From Candidatus Ethanoperedens thermophilum (GTDB taxonomy: Archaea > Halobacteriota > Methanosarcinia > Methanosarcinales > EX4572-44), in NCBI GenBank assembly GCA_012910725.1, contig WNEG01000112.1, positions 1-7,440 of the forward strand: a stretch of 7,440 nt of DNA, given 5' to 3'. Below, piece after piece: positions 1 through 7,440 of the stretch. Each line of letters opens with the position of its first letter. The stretch's first letter is position 1. Under the pieces are notes generated by a model that searched no databases, was not told where the DNA came from, and worked only from the letters and a program-made list of their open reading frames with translations. The translations under genes were made by a program, and so were the position numbers.

Positions 1-34
1 AAAAAAGGCTTCATAAATCTTAAGCCCCTGATAA

Positions 35-852
35 ATGAAGCAACAAACTTTGAAATTCACAGGGGACAAGGAAGAAAACCAGAACTTGAACTCAAAAACA
101 GAGTTCTCCTGTCTGTCGTTAAAAGAATTGTTTGGAGAACGCAACCGAACGATAGCATCCATGCTTACGATATTTTCTCTTCTTTCAGGTATTTGGGTTG
201 GTTACAAAACCATTGAACGTTTGTATCATAAGGGAAGTTGAAATGGCAATTTTTAACTCGCACGTCTTAATTTTACAGAAAAAAGGTGTCAGGAAAATCA
301 ATGCGTGTGGAGACGGTACAGGTTACTCTTTGACAATAAAAAAGCATTATGCCACTGTAACTATGAAAAAGAAAGATAAGGCAAAACCAAAAGGAAAAAA
401 AACATTTGTATATTCTTTTAAAATGCTTGATCTTGAATCAAAAATGTATGTAGCCTACGGAATGAGCTTAAAAAGTGAAAAACAAGCATTTGACAGAGCG
501 ATGAAAATGTTGGAATATATCGATGTAGAAATGAAAAGCGTGAGACTCGACAGGTATTACAGCTTTCCTTCTTATGTGGATAAATTCGAAAGATGCTAAA
601 GTCTACATTATACCCCGGAAAAATGCTACTTTACGTGGATCGTGGAAATGGAAGAATACGATGGAAGAATTTGTGAAAAACACGCTTTCTTACCTTGAAC
701 AGTATTATTTCAGAAATAATTCTGAATCTTAGATTTTCAGCAGATAAAAGACGATTTGGCTGGGAGGTAATGCAAAAAGAGAAGATAGGATTGATACAGT
801 GATTACATGTACAAATGTTTGGCATAATTTATTGAACCTGTACACAACTTAA
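35..852 (+). pseudogene. Decayed DDE transposase (insertion sequence remnant)
   Basis: Reading across frames recovers one transposase of about 270 residues. The pieces are 35 to about 236 (ending GYKTIERLY), about 237-590 (MAIFNSHVLIL to YVDKF), 592-729 (DAKVYIIPRKNATL to RNNSES), 734 to about 777 (FSADKRRFGWEV) and 778-852 (REDRIDTVITCTNVWHN). The joins need frameshifts near 237, 590, 730 (with an in-frame TAG at 730-732) and 777. Candidate catalytic residues survive: Asp in CGDGTG (312-314), Asp in VRLDRYY (549-551) and Glu at 724-726. The last sits in a Y-x2-R-x3-E-x6-K arrangement once the frames are joined, the signature seen in IS4-like DDE transposases. An intact enzyme would cut and join IS ends; this copy cannot be made whole. 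The ATG at 35 follows in-frame stops, so the start lies in the window. I could not find terminal inverted repeats, and the exact IS family is uncertain. Short ORFs inside it, including the one from 198, are fragments, not separate genes. Confidence 0.8.
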
Positions 853-907
853 TTATGTCCCACAGCCGATTGAACCGCAATGATTATAAGTATGAACAAT
901 GAATAAA

Positions 908-915
908 AGAGTGAT
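908..915 (+). promoter_or_regulatory. Ribosome binding site supporting the GTG start of the DUF211 gene
   Basis: AGAGTGAT partly matches the GGAGGTGAT complement of the 16S 3' end in this window. It ends 6 nt before the GTG at 922, which supports that start. A weak TATA-like stretch (ATTATAAG, 883-890) lies upstream but is not convincing. Confidence 0.45.
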
Positions 916-921
916 CTATTT

Positions 922-1215
922 GTGTCTGGTATCAAACGTCTGGTTCTTGATGTATTGAAGCCCCATCGACCGACATCTATTGATTTGTCTGTTGCTGTAA
1001 GTAAGTTGAGTCATGTGACTGGTGTTAATCTGAGTTTGTATGAGGTGGACCAGGAGACTGAGAATGTGAAAATTACGATTGAAGGTGATGATATAATATT
1101 CGATGAGGTGAAGAATGTTATCGAGCAGTTTGGTGCTGCGATACACAGCGTCGATGAGGTTGCAACCGGCAGGAAGCTTGTCGAAGAGGTTGAAACACTC
1201 CAAGATAGAACATAA
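922..1215 (+). CDS. DUF211 family protein
   Basis: A 97-residue protein that matches the archaeal DUF211 family over its whole length. Family-like blocks are the N-terminal strand RLVLDVLKPH (residues 6-15), EVDQETENVKITIEG (41-55), an acidic helix with FDEVKNVIEQFG (59-70) and IHSVDEVATGRKLVEEV (74-90). The beta-alpha-beta pattern suits a small ferredoxin-like fold, and DUF211 proteins are known to assemble into oligomers. The biological role of the family is not established, so none is assigned. There is no signal peptide or membrane segment, so it should be cytosolic. The start is GTG, backed by the preceding binding site; the family usually begins about here. It stands alone: a transposase remnant lies upstream and a convergent small gene downstream. 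Confidence 0.9.
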   Translation: MSGIKRLVLDVLKPHRPTSIDLSVAVSKLSHVTGVNLSLYEVDQETENVKITIEGDDIIFDEVKNVIEQFGAAIHSVDEVATGRKLVEEVETLQDRT

Positions 1216-1291
1216 ACTCTTTTGGAATTTCCGTTACACATGTTTCATCGGTAAATAAATAATGAGGAATACCTTAGTTTGAAAGTTGCAT

Positions 1292-1320
1292 AAAAACGAA
1301 GGCTTCGCCACCCGTTTTTT
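1292..1320. terminator. Probable bidirectional terminator hairpin
   Basis: AAAAACG (1292-1298) pairs with CGTTTTT (1313-1319) around an inner GGC-TTC-GCC stem (1301-1309). The arms give a T run on the 3' side of either strand (TTTTTT at 1315-1320 on +). It lies between the end of the DUF211 gene and the end of the small minus-strand gene, which converge. Intrinsic termination in archaea depends mainly on the T tract, so the fold may be secondary. Confidence 0.55.
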
Positions 1321-1330
1321 GTTGCCACCA

Positions 1331-1392
1331 ATAGATTCTAAATAATTTGATTTAAATCTATGTCAATCGCTTTTTCTTTACGTATTCGTAAA
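1331..1392. repeat. AT-rich inverted repeats in intergenic DNA
   Basis: Two separate dyads: ATAGATT (1331-1337) with AATCTAT (1355-1361), containing the palindrome GATTTAAATC at 1349-1358; and TTTACG (1377-1382) with CGTAAA (1387-1392) around TATT. They fall in the 3' region of the minus-strand gene. No gene is seen in 1216-1448 on either strand. Function is unknown; they could be chance structure in AT-rich DNA. Confidence 0.4.
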
Positions 1393-1448
1393 TAAACTAT
1401 CCAACAAATCCCCCCAACGTTGATACTCCTTTTAATTCTATTACCATC

Positions 1449-1550
1449 TTAAAAATCCCAGATAGATTTTTTTGGTCTAATTATATAGTATGCCCTCATC
1501 CCACTATCAAAATACACCCGTTCGTTATATCTTCTTGTATCTTGAGCCTC
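1449..1550 (-). other. -1 frame extension of the small minus-strand gene
   Basis: Directly after the A run, the -1 frame stays open for 33 codons, starting EAQDTRRYNERVYF and ending RPKKSIWDF, with TAA at 1451-1449. It has no good start of its own. Its composition is as protein-like as the zero frame: mixed charged and aromatic residues such as SGMRAYYIIRP. It would be reached by -1 slippage on A_AAA_AAG, or would be in frame if the A run had seven rather than six A. Either a programmed frameshift, a recent one-base deletion, or a sequencing or assembly error could explain it. Confidence 0.4.
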
Positions 1551-1645
1551 TTTTTTGTTGTATACCACCACCGACCATATTTATGAAAACGAGTCATATC
1601 CACTTCTTGTTTATTATCATTTGAATCATTTTCACTTTCATTCAT
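1496..1645 (-). CDS. Small hypothetical protein, possibly frameshifted
   Basis: A 49-residue ORF on the minus strand, not recognised. It starts at the ATG 1645-1643, 4 nt after a near-perfect Shine-Dalgarno sequence, and ends at TGA 1498-1496. The N-terminus is acidic and low in complexity (MNESENDSNDNKQEVD). A basic aromatic stretch follows (FHKYGRWWYTTKKRLK, residues 20-35). There is no membrane segment or signal peptide. At codons 30-32 the sequence is A_AAA_AAG (1556-1550) in the zero frame. A -1 shift there replaces the last 17 residues with 33 others and gives a 65-residue product. An in-frame ATG at 1663 could add six residues but would overlap the binding site. The gene has its own TATA box upstream and points away from the rRNA operon. 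The strong initiation signal argues that it is translated; which frame is used after residue 32 is open. Confidence 0.55.
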   Translation of the reverse strand: MNESENDSNDNKQEVDMTRFHKYGRWWYTTKKRLKIQEDITNGCILIVG

Positions 1646-1649
1646 GTTT

Positions 1650-1660
1650 ATCACCTCCTT
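1650..1660 (-). promoter_or_regulatory. Very strong Shine-Dalgarno site of the small minus-strand gene
   Basis: On the minus strand this reads AAGGAGGTGAT. The + strand copy ATCACCTCCT (1650-1659) is identical to the last ten bases of the 16S gene in this window (3506-3515), so the mRNA can pair with all ten. It fixes the ATG at 1645 as the start. Confidence 0.8.
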
Positions 1661-1663
1661 CAT

Positions 1664-1701
1664 GTTAAAAATTTAACAAAAAACATAATATATTTATAAA
1701 C
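1664..1701 (-). promoter_or_regulatory. TATA promoter and dyad upstream of the small minus-strand gene
   Basis: The minus strand carries GTTTATAAATATAT (1701-1688), a good archaeal TATA box. Counting about 25 nt from its centre puts the transcript start near 1669. A perfect dyad, GTTAAA-AA-TTTAAC (1664-1677), sits across that start and could be an operator. TTTATAAA is itself palindromic, so it could also serve as an upstream promoter for the rRNA direction. Confidence 0.5.
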
Positions 1702-1772
1702 TCCCGCCGTGTAACAGCAAGAAAGAAAGTGGTTTAACTTCCTTCAACGCAACACAACTCCCTAAGCACAAT

Positions 1773-1783
1773 ACTTATATACT
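1773..1783 (+). promoter_or_regulatory. TATA box of the rRNA operon promoter
   Basis: ACTTATATACT matches the archaeal box A consensus (TTTATATA) closely. Transcription would begin about 25 nt downstream, near 1800-1805, giving a leader of about 235 nt before 16S. No clear BRE purine tract is seen; AAGCACAAT precedes the box. Confidence 0.65.
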
Positions 1784-1806
1784 GTACTGTACGTATGTAG
1801 TAATTC

Positions 1807-1826
1807 CCTGAATGTTTTTATTCAGG
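1807..1826 (+). other. Hairpin at the 5' end of the rRNA leader
   Basis: CCTGAAT (1807-1813) and ATTCAGG (1820-1826) form a perfect 7-bp stem with loop GTTTTT, starting within a few bases of the predicted transcript start. A second weaker hairpin follows (AGCCA 1852-1856 with TGGCT 1864-1868). The rest of 1827-1957 shows no gene. The role is unknown; 5' end protection or factor binding are possibilities. Confidence 0.5.
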
Positions 1827-1960
1827 TTTGTCCGTAGTTGTTTTTGATGTCAGCCAGGACTGTTGGCTTTTGTCAGTGTGTGATTGGCTGTTTTCTATGC
1901 TGCGGTATATGTTTTAATTTAATGGAGACAGGAAATATGGTATTTTTTGTCTGACGTTTG

Positions 1961-1990
1961 TTGTGGCAGTTCGGTTTATTTCAGTTCAAT
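1961..1990 (+). other. 5' arm of the pre-16S processing stem
   Basis: TTGTGGCAGTT (1961-1971) pairs with 3541-3551 (one G-U), CGGT (1972-1975) with GCCG (3534-3537), and TCAGTTCAAT (1981-1990) with 3522-3531. The central 4-bp helix has an AAA bulge on the 3' side and about three bases (TTA, 1976-1978) on the 5' side, plus a U-U mismatch. This is a bulge-helix-bulge, cut by the archaeal splicing endonuclease to release pre-16S. Confidence 0.75.
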
Positions 1991-2037
1991 GGAATAAATT
2001 GAATTATATCTTTTGATGTGTGCGTTTTTCTTTTCCA

Positions 2038-3515
<1,478 letters not shown>

Positions 3516-3521
3516 AACGTA

Positions 3522-3551
3522 ATTGAACTGAATGCCGAAAAACTGCTACAA
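3522..3551 (+). other. 3' arm of the pre-16S processing stem
   Basis: ATTGAACTGA (3522-3531), GCCG (3534-3537), the AAA bulge (3538-3540) and AACTGCTACAA (3541-3551) pair with 1961-1990 and complete the bulge-helix-bulge. The arm begins 7 nt after the mature 16S end. Confidence 0.75.
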
Positions 3552-3602
3552 TAATAATATTTATAGTGGTTCTCGTAGGGACTTTGCGAATCTACTTAAA
3601 AG

Positions 3603-3676
3603 GGGCTCGTAGATCAGATTGGAAGATCGCTGCCTTTGCAAGGCAGAGGCCCTGGGTTCAAGTCCCAGCGAGTCCA
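3603..3676 (+). tRNA. tRNA-Ala (anticodon UGC)
   Basis: A full cloverleaf. The acceptor stem GGGCTCG (3603-3609) pairs with CGAGTCC (3669-3675) with one G-U. The anticodon stem CTGCC/GGCAG encloses TTTGCAA with the anticodon TGC at 3637-3639. The T arm is CTGGG-TTCAAGT-CCCAG. The discriminator A is 3676 and CCA is not encoded, so it must be added later. tRNA-Ala(UGC) between 16S and 23S is the usual euryarchaeal arrangement. It is released from the common precursor by RNase P and a 3' nuclease. Confidence 0.97.
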
Positions 3677-3768
3677 GTTGCCAATGCACCTATACAGTTG
3701 TATGATTGTATGGGGAAGGGCTGAAAACCAATCTTTTTCTCTTTTTTGAGGAAAGGTGCAGTTTTGTG
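3677..3768 (+). other. tRNA-23S spacer with a closed stem-loop
   Basis: No gene. TGCACCT (3685-3691) pairs with AGGTGCA (3754-3760), closing a domain that contains a small hairpin ATACA-GT-TGTAT (3692-3703) and a pyrimidine-rich stretch (3731-3747). It sits between the tRNA and the pre-23S stem and may separate the two processing units. Confidence 0.45.
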
Positions 3769-3829
3769 ATGCTATGTATATGTGTGATTCTTTGGACGCT
3801 TACTGGATGTAAGTGAAATAATTGCTGTA
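3769..3829 (+). other. 5' arm of the pre-23S processing stem
   Basis: ATGCTATGTATA (3769-3780) is perfectly complementary to 6843-6854. GTGATT (3784-3789) pairs with 6833-6838, TGGA (3793-3796) with 6826-6829, TGGATGTAAG (3804-3813) with 6809-6818 (one G-U), and GCTGTA (3824-3829) with 6794-6799. In the middle, CGCT (3797-3800) pairs with GGCG (6819-6822), flanked by 3-nt bulges TAC (3801-3803) and ATA (6823-6825). This is a canonical bulge-helix-bulge. Confidence 0.8.
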
Positions 3830-3833
3830 TCTG

Positions 3834-6779
<2,946 letters not shown>

Positions 6780-6793
6780 TTTTATATCCTTGC

Positions 6794-6854
6794 TACAGCT
6801 TTGTGAAACTTGCATCCAGGCGATATCCATAAAATCACTAATTATACATAGCAT
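6794..6854 (+). other. 3' arm of the pre-23S processing stem
   Basis: TACAGC (6794-6799), CTTGCATCCA (6809-6818), GGCG (6819-6822), bulge ATA (6823-6825), TCCA (6826-6829), AATCAC (6833-6838) and TATACATAGCAT (6843-6854) pair in reverse order with 3769-3829. The arm lies between 23S and 5S, so cleavage also separates the 5S precursor. Confidence 0.8.
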
Positions 6855-6867
6855 AACCTTTGTTGAC

Positions 6868-6995
6868 TTGGTATGGCGGCCATAGTGGTCTGGAAACTCC
6901 TGTACCCATCCCGAACACAGAAGATAAGCAGACCCACGTTCTGTACTGTACTGAGGCGCGCGAGCCCTTGGGAACTACAGATCGCTGCCAGCCAA
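6868..6995 (+). rRNA. rrf: 5S ribosomal RNA
   Basis: About 128 nt. The loop B/C region CCTGTACCCATCCCGAACACAG (near 6899-6920) followed by AAGATAAGC is the diagnostic archaeal 5S core. The ends close as helix I: TTGG and TGGCGG at the 5' side pair with CCAA and the CGCTGCCA segment at the 3' side, with one unpaired A (6873). TTGAC before it and ATCAA after it extend the stem, with a mismatch, as a likely processing stem. Ends are approximate by a few bases. Confidence 0.93.
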
Positions 6996-6998
6996 ATC

Positions 6999-7013
6999 AA
7001 TTTCTTCTTTTGT
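6999..7013 (+). terminator. T-rich tract after 5S
   Basis: AATTTCTTCTTTTGT follows the 5S end directly. T-rich runs are the main intrinsic termination signal in archaea, so the rRNA transcript may end here. No hairpin directly precedes it except the 5S closing stem. Confidence 0.45.
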
Positions 7014-7020
7014 TTGCATC

Positions 7021-7042
7021 CTTGATTGCTTGCGCAATCAAG
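7021..7042 (+). other. Perfect 9-bp hairpin after 5S
   Basis: CTTGATTGC (7021-7029) and GCAATCAAG (7034-7042) pair without mismatch around loop TTGC. The 3' arm is also the first nine bases of the tandem repeat, so the 5' arm could instead pair with the second repeat copy (7069-7077). Confidence 0.7.
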
Positions 7043-7106
7043 AGTTATTTCTGTACACGAAGTATGCAGCAATCAAGAGTTATTTCTGCACAACGAAGTT
7101 GTGCAG
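7034..7106 (+). repeat. Tandem 35-nt repeat, each copy ending in a GAA-loop hairpin
   Basis: Copy 1 is 7034-7068 and copy 2 is 7069-7106. The first 20 bases are identical (GCAATCAAGAG then TTATTTCTG). Each copy ends in a hairpin with a GAA triloop. Copy 2 has CTGCACAAC (7086-7094) and GTTGTGCAG (7098-7106), a perfect 9-bp stem. Copy 1 has 7051-7058 pairing with 7062-7069, with one wobble and one mismatch. The differing stem bases keep the pairing. No function is known to me. Confidence 0.75.
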
Positions 7107-7109
7107 TTG

Positions 7110-7125
7110 TTTGCATCATTGCAAA
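7110..7125 (+). other. Short hairpin before the Lsm promoter
   Basis: TTTGCA (7110-7115) and TGCAAA (7120-7125) form a perfect 6-bp stem with loop TCAT. The stretch TGTTTGCATC here (7108-7117) is a second copy of 7011-7020, so the hairpin array is bracketed by a 10-nt direct repeat. Confidence 0.5.
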
Positions 7126-7140
7126 GCTTGAAGTAGTATA

Positions 7141-7154
7141 CCTAAATATAATAC
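7141..7154 (+). promoter_or_regulatory. TATA-like promoter of the Lsm gene
   Basis: CCTAAATATAATAC contains AAATATAA at 7144-7151. About 25 nt downstream is 7172, the proposed GTG start, so the mRNA could be nearly leaderless. GTGAGGT (7158-7164) could alternatively act as a binding site with about 7 nt spacing. Confidence 0.45.
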
Positions 7155-7171
7155 GTAGTGAGGTTCTTCCG

Positions 7172-7390
7172 GTGTTTCCTAATAAAAAAATACAATCGTT
7201 GGTTGGCTCCAAGATTCAAGTAGAAATGAAAGGCAACAATCATATTCTTGAGGGTATTCTCTCAAGCGCTGATGAGTACCTAAACATACATCTTATTGAT
7301 ACTGTTGAAGTTGAGGATGAAAAAAGGATAAAATCTCTTGGATCTGTGGTTTTACGGGGTAACAACATCATTTTAGTAAATCCTTTATAA
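7172..7390 (+). CDS. Archaeal Sm-like (Lsm) RNA-binding protein
   Basis: A 72-residue protein, the usual size of archaeal Lsm proteins, which form rings that bind U-rich RNA and take part in RNA metabolism. Sm1 covers about residues 11-46 (VGSKIQVEMKG, then GILSSADEYLNIHLID); Sm2 is residues 56-69 (LGSVVLRGNNIILV). The Sm2 RNA-contact motif RGN (62-64) is intact. In Sm1 the common D-x-H-M-N is D-E-Y-L-N here (34-38): the Asn is kept and His is replaced by Tyr. The GTG at 7172 gives a start like other Lsm proteins (MFPNKKIQSLVG). The frame is open much further upstream, into the 5S gene, but that part is RNA gene and repeat sequence. The next gene begins right after the stop codon, suggesting cotranscription. 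In many Euryarchaeota the partner is ribosomal protein L37e, but the start of the next gene does not look like that. Confidence 0.9.
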   Translation: MFPNKKIQSLVGSKIQVEMKGNNHILEGILSSADEYLNIHLIDTVEVEDEKRIKSLGSVVLRGNNIILVNPL

Positions 7391-7440
7391 ATGAGCTTGA
7401 TCATGAACAAGGATACACTCCTTGATGTTATAAAGACACG
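7391..7440 (+). CDS. Start of an unrecognised gene, cut by the window end
   Basis: An ATG at 7391 directly follows the Lsm stop codon (7388-7390), and the frame stays open to the window end (MSLIMNKDTLLDVIKTR). A second in-frame ATG at 7403 gives MNKDTLLDVIK. No clear binding site is seen for either; translation coupled to the Lsm gene would explain that. About 17 residues are too few to assign a family. The helix-like KDTLLDVIK start would suit a small helical or DNA-binding protein, but this is only a guess. Confidence 0.5.
   Translation, partial: MSLIMNKDTLLDVIKT

Noticed and set aside
35..241. A small membrane protein encoded at 35-241
   Set aside because: The hydrophobic stretch near residues 43-56 runs straight into GYKTIERLY, which continues into the transposase in the next frame.
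631..825. Minus-strand ORF opposite the transposase remnant
   Set aside because: The + strand reads as transposase through this stretch, so the reverse ORF is a shadow.
916..1241. Minus-strand ORFs opposite the DUF211 gene
   Set aside because: They are antisense shadows; the + strand frame is a clear family match.
3559..3565. TATA-like ATTTATA between 16S and the tRNA as an internal promoter
   Set aside because: It is a weak match in an AT-rich spacer next to the 16S processing arm; cotranscription explains the tRNA.
7034..7106. CRISPR-like repeat
   Set aside because: The two copies are directly adjacent with no unique spacer and each forms its own hairpin; no cas gene is near.
6860..7390. 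A continuous 176-codon open frame through 5S, the hairpin array and Lsm
   Set aside because: The upstream part is 5S rRNA and repeat sequence with no binding site at its ATG; only the last 72 codons match the Lsm family.

Overview
The window is an archaeal ribosomal RNA operon with short flanks. The 16S starts with the archaeal form of the 5' end (ATTCTGGTTGATCC), has archaeal internal signatures and ends in ATCACCTCCT. A tRNA-Ala(UGC) lies between 16S and 23S, and a 5S follows in the same transcript. A DUF211 gene and a stand-alone Sm-like (Lsm) protein gene flank it. TATA-type promoter elements and bulge-helix-bulge rRNA processing stems also fit Euryarchaeota. The rRNA text and the AT-rich flanks look like a mesophilic member of Methanosarcinales, perhaps the ANME-2d / 'Ca. 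Methanoperedens' branch. That placement is from memory of related sequences, not from a search.

Layout. Positions 35-852 hold a decayed DDE transposase, broken by four frameshifts but with its D, D, E and Y-R-E-K signature still readable. A small DUF211 gene (922-1215, +) follows. It converges on a very small minus-strand gene (1645 down to 1496 or 1449), with a bidirectional terminator-like hairpin between them. The small gene has an almost ideal Shine-Dalgarno sequence, a TATA box, and an A_AAA_AAG heptamer exactly where a second reading frame could be joined on. Positions 1646-2037 hold divergent promoters and the rRNA leader. Then come 16S (2038-3515), tRNA-Ala (3603-3676), 23S (about 3834-6779) and 5S (about 6868-6995), all on the + strand.

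The 16S and the 23S are each enclosed by long complementary arms that form a bulge-helix-bulge with a 4-bp centre, the substrate of the archaeal splicing endonuclease. Between 5S and the Lsm gene is a compact array of hairpins, including a 35-nt tandem repeat whose two stems differ by substitutions that keep or improve pairing. The Lsm gene (7172-7390) has its own TATA-like element and is followed at once by the start of an unrecognised gene that runs off the window.

I see no defence island, CRISPR array, intron in the rRNA genes or multi-gene accessory system. The least explained items are the frameshifted minus-strand gene and the hairpin array after 5S.
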